The position numbers and the translations under genes were made by a program. Source: Pseudeuparius sepicola (taxonomy: Eukaryota; Arthropoda; Insecta; Coleoptera; Anthribidae). From it: a DNA stretch of 64,000 nt. Location: assembly GCA_963920635.1 (NCBI GenBank), contig OY987298.1, forward strand, positions 128,969,735 through 129,033,734. Reading direction: 5' to 3'. Each line of letters begins with the position of its first letter. Within the stretch, counting starts at the first letter, position 1. Below the pieces are notes generated by a model. The model searched no databases, was not told the DNA's origin, and saw nothing but the letters and a program-made list of their open reading frames with translations. Shown in pieces: positions 33,613 to 44,003 of the stretch.

Positions 33613-33792
33613 CAGTAGCTTAACCAGGGGGGCTTTTGGGGCTTTAGCCCCCTCCAAAGATCTGTCGCGTGGTATTTATTTCTAAAGAAAATTTATTTTA
33701 AAACAATAGTTTTGCCGTAAATATTAGGTACCGAAGAATATTTTTGAAATAATTAGCCCCCCTCCCAACGTTACATACTGCTAACGCTACTG
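33613..33792. mobile_element. ~180-bp hAT-like MITE, CAGTAGC ends
   Basis: The left end 'cagtagcttaaccagggggg' mirrors the right end, in which ccccccctccc-like sequence leads to 'gctaacgctactg'. The 8-bp flanks gggttaac and ggaccaac agree at five positions, so an 8-bp hAT-type duplication is possible but weak. The G-rich subterminal run resembles the element end at 63865. Confidence 0.5.
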
Positions 33793-34819
33793 GGACCAAC
33801 ACTATATTAAAGGCCCGAGCATGATGTCATAATTTGTTTGCGATATTGTAGAATTTAAACCCGCAGTTACTTAGTGACAGATTTATTTATGTGATTTTAA
33901 TTCTAATATAGTTTCCCGGTCTTCAGTGTAACATTACACAAAACTTTCCCATAATAAGACCATTTTTTACAAAGTTTATATTAACAAATATTGTTATAAA
34001 AACTCCTGATTCGGAGCCTTTTCAAGAGTAATTCCCAAAAAAAAATTAACATTAAATAGGTACTAATTAAATTTTATACAAATAGAAAAATCTATGAAAT
34101 AAATAAAATTGTAAACAGCCTACCTTAACATGACCTCAAAAATGTTTAAAAAGATTAATTTGCAAAATGTTGTTAGATATAAAGAATTGTTTCGGGTATT
34201 TATAAATTTCATATTGGCAAATAGGTAACAATTTTATATATACAGTTGCCATTATGATGCGTATTTTCTCACGATAATAATGTATGAATCATCTTAAGGG
34301 TTATCCTTCGGAAAAGTTGGTCTTCATTTTTTCGCAGAATATGCGTTTTGGTACGATTTTACAAGCAGCCATGTGTTTTATGATGAAGTTCAAAATAGAA
34401 AATTCTTGGGAAAACCGCAGGCAAACAGTTAGAAGGGGCTATTACCGTAATAATTACGGTCACTGAACTTGCATTTTAATAACGAATTTTTAGGTGTTTT
34501 AGTTTTAGATACAAATTTATCTTGTGTATAGTTCTTATACATATATACAGCCCTTTGAATGTTTATAGGAAATTATTATTATTTTTAATATATAAAAAAT
34601 GATTTATTCTTTTATAATTATTTATTGTACACTTAAGTTGTTTTTTATGGAGAAGATAGCGTTTGCAACGTCATTAATTTGTGGTACTTGTAGGTGATAG
34701 TGTCTATAGGAGCACTGCATAAAAAAATTCTGGAACTCCATTGCGCTAGCTGCAATCCTTTTTCGAGAAAATCGCCTTTTAGGGCTTTTAGTTTCTTTTA
34801 GGAGGTATGTATACCTGTA
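33793..34819. other. Intergenic, no recognised feature
   Basis: AT-rich with a 60-codon frame at 34284-34466 that is not recognisable, and a solo 'tacagccctttg' near 34543. Confidence 0.4.
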
Positions 34820-35972
34820 CAGGGTGATCCAAACTTTATCAGCAATACTTTAAAAACTGCTAGAAAATTTCAAAAAAAGGAGATTTTTTCATATAAACAT
34901 GTTTCGAAATCCTAGCGGTTTTCGTTATACAGAGCTTCAAATTTCAATTTTTTTTCTCAAGATTTCATTTATTTTTCTCAAAGGACGACAGCTATGGCAG
35001 ACATATTTGGTACAGTCTAGACACACATTAAGTGCTATAAATTAAAATTAATTTGACTTGTCTACTTCCACCACTAACAAAGACGCGGGGGTCAACCATC
35101 ATATTTTGTAATAAAAAATGGTACGCTACTGGTAAAGTAATCTTTTTTGCTTCCACTAAATTTCACAACCAATTCTAAGAAAAAAGTATTCTCGACTTTC
35201 TACCGAAAAATGTACCGGTTAGGAAAAAATAATTTTTGAGCGTTTTAATTTTTTTAGCAGAAGAAAATCAAAGCAGGTCTAGGTTTTTAAAATTTTGCAC
35301 ACCTAATCAGTTTTTAATTCTGAACAACTTTCCTTAATAACATTTTGTCACAAAATCTACAAAAGGGGTTTCTAGATTCGAAAAATCATGTGTCTTGGAA
35401 ATTTTGAAAAAACTAACTTTTCACACCAGTAAGGTGCCCTTTTTGTAGGTTTTATGACAAAATGTTATTAAGGAAAGTTGTTCGGAATTAAAAACTGAGT
35501 AGGTGTGTAAAATTTCAATAGCCTACACCTACTTTGATTTCCTTCTGCTAAAAAATTTAAAACAGAAAAATTAATTTTTCAAAAAAGTATATTTTTCGAA
35601 AAAAGGCAAGAATACTTTTTTCTCAGAATTGATTGGAAAATTTAGTTAAGGCAGAAAAATATTACTTTTCCAGTGGCGTTGCATTTTTTTATTGAAAAAT
35701 ATTATGGTTGACCCCCGCCTCTCCGTCACTGGTGGAATTATTTTTAGTTTATATATAGGATTTAATTTGTGTCTAAACTGTACCAAATATGCCTTCCATA
35801 ACTGTCGTCCTTTAGGAAAAATAAAAGAAAACTTGAAAAACAAAATTGAACTTTGACGCCCTGTATAACGAAAACTGCTAGGATTCCGATACATGTTTAT
35901 ATGAAAAAATCTCCTTTTTTGAAATTTTCTAGCAGTTTTTAAAGTATTGCTGATAAAGTTTGGACCACCCTG
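34820..35972. mobile_element. 1153-bp full-length palindromic element
   Basis: The ends 'cagggtgatccaaactttat' and 'ataaagtttggaccaccctg' are TA-flanked. Mirror symmetry runs almost to the centre near 35395: 'ggaaagttgttc' blocks, 'gggggtcaaccat' against 'atggttgacccccg', and 'ttggtacagt' against 'actgtaccaa'. Arm divergence is visible, so it is older than the 5.56-kb element. No transposase frame remains. The terminal cagggtgattc/cagggtgatcc resemblance links it to the 5.56-kb element. Confidence 0.9.
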
Positions 35973-36808
35973 TATATTTTTTTCAGACTCCTATCTCCAT
36001 ATAATTTGTTTACCTTTTCCGGAACATCCTGTACACTTTCTTATTGGATAGAATAATTATTGCTAAGCAGGGGCATGCAGGGACAAATAGGTAAAACATT
36101 TTCAATATGAAAATATAAACTCTAAACAATATGACGTATAAACTCTAATGCTTCTTTTTGACAATACACCAGTGCATTCCAAAAATAAAAATAAACAAGT
36201 CAAACAAACCGATCGTTGGACGTTGGCAACAACAAAAATATTTGTTACCCAGTTAGTCACCGGGAAATTTATGTAACTATACACAATTGAACGGTCTATT
36301 TGAAAACATAAGTTTTAACCTATTTTTGTATATTATTTTTTAACAATATTTTAGCACCTTTGTATCAAGCAGTCATTCTAGTTGGACTCCACATTTGTAT
36401 GAACTCATATGTTCTCATGTTCCTTGTGCTGTGCCCTGTCTCATATTTTTTGAACCTATGCTGCGTTGGATATACCGAGATACTGATATCGCTAATTAAT
36501 AAATTCTATAATAGTTTCGGTGGAACCGGAACGAGGCCAGATATGGTGAGAAAATAACTTTATCCGGTCCAACTCAACAATATTTTGTAACTAGGCGATA
36601 ACATAACGCCGAATGAGTCACCTATTTTAAATTCTCTTGAACGAACGCCCACAGGCCTGGAGATAAACGTTGAATTAAAACTGTTTGCTAATGAATTTTT
36701 TTAAATATGTAGCAGATGACTCGCGAAATAAGATCCGCCAGCTTTGCATGTGGAAGTGGACCCCGCATTCGAACGCTGCATAGGTAAACATCGTTGCGTC
36801 GAACTATA
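35973..36808. other. Intergenic, no recognised gene
   Basis: A solo end 'ggaacatcctgtac' lies at about 36022. A 65-codon frame at 36360-36557 is hydrophobic but unassigned. Confidence 0.4.
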
Positions 36809-37940
36809 CAGGGTTTCCAGACGAAAACTTGACCCCCCCCTCAAAATTAGAAAACCAAAAAATATTTGAAAATTCGCCGAGACCCGTCGATTTTTGTTCT
36901 TGGGCGGAGCTTTTCTTTCAGTCAAGCCAACTCGATATATTCATCCCCCTAATCCATAGCAACCCCAACTTTAAAATTTCAAATGGAACTACCCCACTTG
37001 TGGCACACCATTCTAAATCCCTTTTAATTGCGATAACAGTAATACGCCGTTTTTAGAAATCTGTTGAGATTTGACAGAATTATTGGCTACTGTATACGCG
37101 TAGTAATTTCTTACACAAATGCTCGCCACTAATAAGTTTTTTGTCCACTACACACGACCAAATTACCTAGTTTTTATTGACGTGTCGATCAGTTTCCAAA
37201 AAAATCACAAGTGAAATAGCTGAAGCAAAACAAAAAAAGTTCATACGAATTCAAACCTTATATCTTTTAAAAATAACAAAAAATATCTATCACAAAGAAG
37301 TCCCCGTTTTTTTACTTGTAACTACGAAATCGTTAGTTTCAGCCTGCGCTATTGAAAGTGTAAATAAACGTGTTTTTGAAATGGTTTATTCTATCGCGGA
37401 AAGGTTAGAAATTGTTGCAATTCGTGCTGTATAGCTTTAGCGCAATCATGATTTCGATAACAAATTGCAACAATTTCTACCCTTTCCGCGATAGAATAAA
37501 CCATTTCGAAAATACGTTTCCACTTTCAATAGCAGGCTGCAATAAAAACTAGGTAATTTGGTAATTTGGTCGTGTGTAGTAGATAAAAAACTTAATAGTG
37601 GCGGGCATTTGTGTAGAAATTACTACGCGTACAGTGGATTGTCAATTTTCCGTTTTTAGCCAATAATTCTGTCAAATCTCAACAGAATTCTAAAAACGAT
37701 ACATCACTGTATTCGCAATAGAGAGGGCTTTAAAATGATGTGCCACAAGGGGGGTAGTTCCATTTGAAATTTTAATGTTGGGGTTGCTATGGATTAGGGG
37801 AGGGGGATGAACATATCGGGTTGGCTTGACAATATCAAAAAAGTTCCTCCCAAGAACAAAAATCGACGGGTCTTGGCGAATTTTCAAATATTTTTCGGTT
37901 TTCTAATTTTTGGGGGTCAAGTTTTCGTTGGGAAACCCTG
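36809..37940. mobile_element. 1132-bp palindromic element with transposase N-terminal scrap
   Basis: TA-flanked ends 'cagggtttccagacgaaaac' and 'cgttgggaaaccctg'. The arms mirror over several hundred bases ('gtcgatttttgttcttgg', 'atccatagcaacccc', 'aattctgtcaaatctcaaca'). The centre (about 37378-37511) is itself a palindrome of the sequence for MVYSIAERLEIV. A run of roughly 170 bp at about 37170-37340 is present only on the left arm, an insertion or a right-arm deletion. Confidence 0.88.
37381..37434 (+). pseudogene. Transposase N-terminus scrap (DUF4817/mariner-like)
   Basis: From the ATG the residues MVYSIAERLEIVAIRAV match the start of mariner-type transposases with the DUF4817 HTH (typically M-x-Y-S/T-x-x-E-R-V/L-E-I-V). 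A stop follows after 17 residues. The same bases occur in mirror form at about 37455-37511 as part of the central palindrome. It is only a scrap but, with the C-terminal piece at 5.73 kb, supports a mariner/DUF4817 origin for this palindrome class. Confidence 0.55.
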
Positions 37941-39552
37941 TATAGTTCACGTCTACAAAAAATATTTGAATAAACCCGATCGACGAAATGTGCCTCTAAA
38001 ACAAATAAGAATACGCAAAGTTCGCTTAAAAAAACTTAATAAAAATAATCCAAGTGAATTAAAAATTCTTCGGGAAAAGTTTGGTTGATATATTATTATC
38101 CCTTTCAGTACGAGTGCCAACATACGATCTTTATGTAAATTATGATATACTGTTGTTTTTTTCTAGGATCCTTTCCAAGAAGGATAATATTTTCTTCCTC
38201 GCTGTCATAGTAACTATATTTGTACTTTAACAAGTAATCGGAAACAATTTTTGGTGATTTTAGATTCTATAGATATTATTTTATTACAAGTAATAATTTT
38301 AGTTTCATTTAATTTTGATTTTATTTTCGAAATATGTCGTAGAAAACAATTTAGATTGTGTCCCATTATTCGTCCCCTAGAATCTAAGCAGGCCGAGGAA
38401 TTTAAGTACAGCATGTTTTTTATATACGTACGAGAATAAAATGGGCTGCTGTATTTTTTAATTAGGGCGCCTTTAAATAATGTCTAATATGGTTTTTAAA
38501 AATCGAAGCAGAATAGGTTTTCATTGCAGGGCCAAGTCGATACTCGTAAAATGATGATGACCTTTCAGAGTCATACCTATAAAAATATTGCCCTTCTCAA
38601 ATTCATGGGTCTTCTTAGAAAAATTTTATTAGGTATTAACTAGATTAGAAAATTGGGACACAATGTATAATTGCAGTGGGGAAAAGTGCCACCTCATCCC
38701 TTAGATTTTTAAGCCCACAGTTCTGTTTACGTTCCTCTATGTAATCCAATACAAATAGCTATTTATTATTTTTGATAATCTACTTCCTTTCGATTTATAA
38801 TCTTTAACATTTCATAGAAGCCATCAGGTATCGGAGATGTATGTTCAGAGAAATAATTAAATATCATCCTGATACTAGTCCCTGCCCAAAACATCTTGAC
38901 TCCCTTTGGAATCCTACATATTCTATTTTTAGGGCCACATAAAATATGAATTCGGATGTAACGTAAATACAAAACGCGCATTATATTTGGAAGCCGGCGA
39001 GAATGTGAATGCCAGCAGGCGTCTGAATAAATAAACGAAGAGTGTTAAAACGCTTAATAGTCTGTCATTCAGTATTATCGGGGTGTCCCAATTTCGGCAA
39101 TGCCCCAATGTCTTCTTTGTGGTGTTTGTCAACGTAAATCGTATTCACGTAATAATCTTGTTTTGTTTTGAATTATTGTCAATTCGTAATGTCAGAAATA
39201 TCTTCTTTGTGGTTACTTTTCGATCATTATTTCTTTTCGTTGAGTTGACCCTAAATCGATATTATTGACACAAGCGTGTGAAAATAACCATAATAATATT
39301 ACAGTCTATTTATTTTAAAGGGTCAGTAAGTGTAAACAAAATCAGGTAACCGATGAATTGGACAGGATCGTACTAGGAAGCACGCTATTTATTTTCACCA
39401 ATAAAAGTTGGTGCCACATTTTCATTGTATCCCTCTGCGTTTCTAATCTTGCAATTCATAAGCGAAGGCCTGATTGGAAAAGAGTAAGTACCCACTTAGA
39501 AAGCATTGGTATATGTCAATATTTGACGCTTGCGTGAATTGATTTCTAAATA
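37941..39552. other. Intergenic; one basic frame and solo element ends
   Basis: Directly after the palindrome, 37960-38088 is open and very rich in Lys/Arg/Asn (ending ELKILREKFG). It might be a host exon interrupted by the element, but nothing in the upstream flank continues it. Terminal-like words occur at about 38652 (gggacacaatgta) and 39077 (cggggtgtcccaa). Confidence 0.35.
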
Positions 39553-39765
39553 TTGATATTGTCTAGTTCTACGTCACATTCTAGGCGAGCTGTCCATCAC
39601 CAAGAGGGCAGCGACTCGCTGGACCATGCCGGTGGGAACAAGTTGGAATCTGAACACATGGCCCGTTTTTTTATGTGGGCCATGCCACGAACGATTCAAA
39701 TGATGACGGGCGAGTTAAAGCACAACGACCTTGATGCAATAAACACAAACGAGACTTCCTCCTAA
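39553..39765 (+). CDS. Possible terminal host exon, unassigned
   Basis: The frame ends at TAA 39763-39765. The last 58 or so codons (from the ag/gcgagctgtcc at about 39584) have balanced codon use, a GC level above the surroundings and a protein-like composition: HHQEGSDSLDHAGG, EHMARFFMWAMPRTIQMM, then an acidic/polar tail ending NETSS. 'cacattctag' just upstream would serve as a splice acceptor, and AATAAA-type signals follow at about 39766 and 39832. The listed start is TTG, so the frame makes more sense as a 3' exon than as a whole gene. I do not recognise the family. Confidence 0.35.
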   Translation: MILSSSTSHSRRAVHHQEGSDSLDHAGGNKLESEHMARFFMWAMPRTIQMMTGELKHNDLDAINTNETSS

Positions 39766-40035
39766 TAAACAATCTCATTGGGGCCGGCGGTTTATTAGCA
39801 CCGGCGAAATTAGAGTACGCATTTCGTAGAAGCAATAAACTGGCCACAAATACATTATGGGGCCCGAGTGTGCAGTAGCAAAAAGTGTGACGCTAGAAGA
39901 AAATTGGTTACACTTACGACATTATGGTCCTGAACGTGGTTTTTACAAGAATAACGAACAACTTCGGGTTGCATTAAGGCCCCTCCTCACTTAGTAACAT
40001 GTTACAGAAACGTGTTGCTGAAACATATTTCTTTA
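39766..40035. other. Spacer between the possible exon and the PLE
   Basis: Could contain the 3' UTR of the preceding frame; no further feature was recognised. Confidence 0.35.
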
Positions 40036-40099
40036 ATGTTGAAAATTCACAGGGATAGGACATAAATAAATAAATGCAACCTTTTAAAACAATTGTCGA

Positions 40100-40140
40100 C
40101 GTTTCGTCAATATATTTTGACTTTTTCAAGGCTAAAAAGA
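40100..40140 (-). ncRNA. Degenerate hammerhead-like core, left PLE arm
   Basis: On the minus strand the arm has CTTGAAAA, GTCAA, an AT loop, TTGAC, then GAAACGTC. The stem II and GAAAC parts fit a hammerhead core, but the CUGANGA part is lost. The same sequence is in the right arm on the plus strand at about 41218-41262. Confidence 0.35.
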
Positions 40141-40421
40141 AAAACACAATGTCGTAAGAACTACAGAAAAAAGACGAAATACAATACAAACCGAACAAGA
40201 AAGTAAAAAACTCACCAAGTTAAATCAGTTGAATATTATAGCACTTATGAAAACATTGTTAAAGACCATATAGACAATTGAAAGACACATTGTTACCGTA
40301 AATGCACACGTTATAAATAAATAAAGCGAAAATGGAACCACACACTCGAGCAGGAAAGGTAGAATGAGGATAGTTTCTTTAAATTGAATGGGTAAAAAAA
40401 AATTAATACAAAATTGCTCAC

Positions 40422-40883
40422 ATGATTAGAAATATGTCAAAATCAACCCAACTAGCATATTATAATACAAAAACCACGAATTCATTATTCTCACGACTCA
40501 AGGACAAAACTCCTAAAGGTGAATATTCTAATATCGTTTATAAAATACCATGCAGTGAGTGTTCAAAGTCCTACGTGGGTCAAACTAAACAACATTTGAA
40601 GACCAGAATAAAACAGCACAAATATGACTGTAATGACAAATTCAAAAATAAAAAATAAAAAACAGCTCTGGCAGCACATCATTTTGAGGAGGGCCATCTA
40701 TTTGACTATGACAATGCCAATATTTTAGATAGAGAAACAAACTGGTTTAAGAGAAATGTTAGCGAGATGATACATATTAGACTTAATGAGACTGTAAACT
40801 GTAGAACGGATACACAAAATTTGAGCTTAGTATATAGTAATTTGTTGGATTTATACAAAAAAACCGCGAGAATAACGAACTAA
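40422..40883 (+). pseudogene. PLE GIY-YIG endonuclease domain, one in-frame stop
   Basis: The first part (78 codons) contains NIVYKIPCSECSKSYVGQ, in which the VYKIPC...SYVG core is the PLE form of GIY-YIG, with a CxxC (C..EC) pair typical of Penelope endonucleases. The catalytic arginine region follows (HLKTRIKQHK). After the TAA at 40656-40658 the same frame continues with AAHHFEEGHLFDY, ILDRETNWFKR and a C-terminal VNCRTDTQNLSLVYSNLLDLY, ending at 40881-40883. Length and order match the end of a Penelope ORF. The single internal stop lies in an A-rich stretch. Confidence 0.9.
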
Positions 40884-41217
40884 TATTTGAGGTGAGATCG
40901 CCACTCACATGCGGATACACTGTGTATATGAACGTACCAATTGTATTAATTTTTTTACCCATTCAATTTAAAGAAACTATCCTCATTCTACCTTTCCTGC
41001 TCGAGTGTGTGGTTCCATTTTCGCTTTATTTATTTATAACGTGTGCATTTACGGTAACAATGTGTCTTTCAATTGTCTATATGGTCTTTAACAATGTTTT
41101 CATAAGTGCTATAATATTCAACTGATTTAACTTGGTGAGTTTTTTACTTTCTTGTTCGGTTTGTATTGTATTTCGTCTTTTTTCTGTAGTTCTTACGACA
41201 TTGTGTTTTTCTTTTTA

Positions 41218-41262
41218 GCCTTGAAAAAGTCAAAATATATTGACGAAACGTCGGCAATTGTT
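41218..41262 (+). ncRNA. Degenerate hammerhead-like core, right PLE arm
   Basis: Mirror copy of the feature at 40100-40140; the loop and stem are the same and one base differs (gtcggc instead of gtcgac) after GAAAC. Confidence 0.35.
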
Positions 41263-41314
41263 TTAAAAGGTTGCATTTATTTATTTATGTCCTATCCCTG
41301 TGAATTTTCAACAT

Positions 41315-41759
41315 GAACACTGAAGGACGTGAAACAACTAACAATATTTCTTTAACTTGTTGACAACTTTTGAGACGTCCCCATTTAAAGTCGGGTTGCA
41401 AGCAACAAGCAACATTTTTTAAGTGCATTCCAACGTGTCCTACGAAAAACTAAACAAATTTCGATAGAAAAGAATACAAAAATGTTATTGCCAACATTAT
41501 TTTATCTTTACCGCTCACCGGCTGGTAACAAATAAATTGTTGAAGTAACAAGGCAGCAAGTGAGGATGGGCATTAATAGTGTCGTCTCAATCAACTTCCA
41601 GATTTGCTCACAACCTATTTTACATAATTAGGTACCTAATAGAAACTTCGAATTTAAACAGCTTTTAAATTAGCCCATAACAATTAATTACAAAATTATA
41701 CCTAGATTACTTCTTAGGAAATAAAAACATTTTAAAAAATTTTCATTCCAGTTTATATA
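41315..41759. other. Intergenic, no recognised feature
   Basis: AT-rich; nothing recognised. Confidence 0.4.
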
Positions 41760-42510
41760 CAGTGTCTCCACGGATTGAGTTCATATAAGGTGTAGGTATA
41801 AATAACAAAAAATTATCGAGTTGAATTTTAGCTTCTGGGGATCAGTCCTGCTTGGTTTGAAACTAATATGTGACATAATTTTACATTTTACGGCAAAATG
41901 TTATTAAGGAAACTTGTTCAAAATGAAAAAAATAAGTAGGTTTGCGAAATTTCGAAAGTCTAGGCCCTCTTTGATTTTTTGGCAGTTTTCCCACTTTTTT
42001 TTAGAAAAGTGCACTTTGTGTAGCTTTCACATCAAAATGTTATTAAGGAAACTTGTTCACAATGAAAAGCTGTATAGGTGTGAAAAAATTCAAAAGCCTA
42101 GGCCTACTTTTATTTTTGTCCGTTTTAAGTTTTTAGCAGAAAAAAATCAATGTCGACCTTGGCTTTCGAAATTCAAAAGCTACACTATGTGCACTTTTCT
42201 AAAAAAAGTGGGAAAAATGCCAAAAATCAAAGTAGTCCTAGACTTTCGAAATTTCGCAAACCAACTCAGTTTTTCATTCTGAACAAGTTTCCTTAATAAC
42301 ATTTTGCGGTAAAACCTGAAAAAGGGGCACTTTACTGAGGTGGAAAATTAGTTTTTTTTATAATTTCCAAGACATGCGTGATTTTTCGAAACTAAAATTA
42401 TGTCAAAAATTAGTTTCAAACCAAGCAGGGCTGATCCCCAGAAGCTCAAATTTCAACTACAATTTTTTTGTTATTTACACCTTATGTGAACTAAATCCGT
42501 GGACACCCTG
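41760..42510. mobile_element. 751-bp palindromic element
   Basis: TA-flanked ends 'cagtgtctccacggattgag' and 'aatccgtggacaccctg' mirror for about 35 bp and then, with indels, through the element ('tgatccccagaagc', 'ggtttgaaactaat' and their complements). The 'atgttattaaggaaacttgt' module occurs twice on the left and once, inverted, on the right. A 122-codon frame at 41914-42282 runs through mirrored DNA and is not a gene. A half copy lies at 50835. Confidence 0.88.
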
Positions 42511-43508
42511 TAGTTTATACCTAACATGTCATTGGCCATAAATCTAATATCGTTGATTGCTCAGGGCTGTCACGCCTGACACTTTTCCAACTCACCATGC
42601 GCTTTCCGGAGTCAAAATACAATGCAAAACACATTGTTAGCCATCCGAGCAATCTGTTTTCCCCGACATGAAGCTATAGCCGTGAGAAGTCTTATAAATA
42701 CGTCAGTCAACGCTAATATCCTTCTTAGAAATGCTATTTGGACATTTTTTAAGTAATACACTTGCACAGATTTCCACTTTTACTTTTATATCTTTTTGGT
42801 TGACTGGAAACGCTCATTCCAGGTAATTGCCCCTTTTATTTTAGTCTTCTGCGCCTACGGAACGGAAATAAGGCTAAGAAATTGAACTGCCTTCCATTTC
42901 TCGGAATATTTTGGTGATGCCTAATTTCACATCGACTCATCAAAAATAAACCGATAAAAAGCCTCGTTTTTTAATTTTTCGACCAATTGCAGGTCACTTA
43001 TTGTTATTACAGCCTGTTCTCAGCGATAGAACACCGCTGAGGTTTAACGCTATTATTATATGTATAGGTACATACAAGATACAATACATGTACTTTTTCT
43101 TCCAAAGTTAATTTGATTTTTTCTTTTAATATTTATTATATCCTAAACTGACATTTTTCTAGAAGAAATATTATAGTCGCAATTTTACGAGAAAAATTTT
43201 GCTGTTCAGATTGTGTTCCTTATACCTATCAAATAAACTTAGATAGGTATCAATAAACTATAGAATATTAATTTATAGAATGAAACCTAAGTCTTGTATA
43301 AAAAAGTTGCTGTAAAATACACATAATAGATAATGATAATAATACAAAATTATCAGGTAGTACAGGCTGTTGCTCCTCCTATTATTAATTTCGCTAATGT
43401 CCGCACCTACCCCAGTGGACTCCATTGATCAAACAATATACTTTCAAGGATGCTGTAACCTTGACTTAATTCCGCCAAGATCTCGGGTTTAACATATTTC
43501 TATTATAC
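42511..43508. other. Intergenic, no recognised feature
   Basis: AT-rich; no supported frame or repeat. Confidence 0.4.
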
Positions 43509-44003
43509 ATGCTGTGCATTAAAACTGATACAGTTAGATACGGTGCCAGATTCCCACCTGCGCATTGCATTTTGTTTTCCGTTCTCCCGAAGCCCTTAAC
43601 TCAAGGTATTCCCAGGTTCGCCTTTTGTCTGCTGGCGGCTGCGGCGGCGGCGGAAATAAAAGTAAGAAATCGGGAACGGGCCAAATTGCGTTCCGTTTCT
43701 CGTGATATTGCGCCACATTCCAATTTATGGCGGTATACGAGAAATGTAATATCCACCACGTGTCTTATACTCGCGGAATCTTGCAGAGTGTTCGAACTAA
43801 TCGTTCTGCCAGCTATCGTCTCAACCTCAACGACAGACCATACCTATAGAGTACAGGGTAGATGTGGAAGAACAAAAATATCCATTACTTTAAACCAACA
43901 ACGATTGTTGCGGCCGACATTTTGCACCCGGTTTGTCAATATAAACTATTTTGAAGAGTGCCGTGTTCTAAAAGATTCCAACTGGAGTTTTGTCGTTTGG
44001 TGA
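43509..44003 (+). CDS. Unassigned 164-codon open frame (doubtful)
   Basis: Apart from the RT remnant this is one of the two longest open frames in the window. It has a polyalanine run coded by gcggctgcggcggcggcgg (residues 43-50), a basic stretch after it (KVRNRERAKLRSVSR), and no membrane segment or known motif that I recognise. The minus strand is also open over 43534-43716, and the N-terminal third looks like untranslated CpG-rich DNA. It may be an exon, a 5' UTR or chance. Confidence 0.22.
   Translation: MLCIKTDTVRYGARFPPAHCILFSVLPKPLTQGIPRFAFCLLAAAAAAEIKVRNRERAKLRSVSRDIAPHSNLWRYTRNVISTTCLILAESCRVFELIVLPAIVSTSTTDHTYRVQGRCGRTKISITLNQQRLLRPTFCTRFVNINYFEECRVLKDSNWSFVVW

Larger units (their letters stand above)
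40036..41314 (+). mobile_element. Penelope-like element with inverted terminal arms
   Basis: The arms 40036-40412 and 40941-41314 (377 and 374 bp) are near-identical reverse complements; the differences I saw are single bases such as gtcgac/gtcggc and the length of one A/T run. They enclose about 530 bp that encode only the C-terminal GIY-YIG end of a PLE. Reverse transcriptase is absent, so this is a severely truncated copy. Inverted arrangements of the terminal repeat are known for Penelope elements. The near-identity of the arms suggests a young insertion. Confidence 0.88.

Noticed and set aside
41914..42282. 122-codon frame with repeated motifs
   Set aside because: It runs across mirrored modules of a palindromic transposon.
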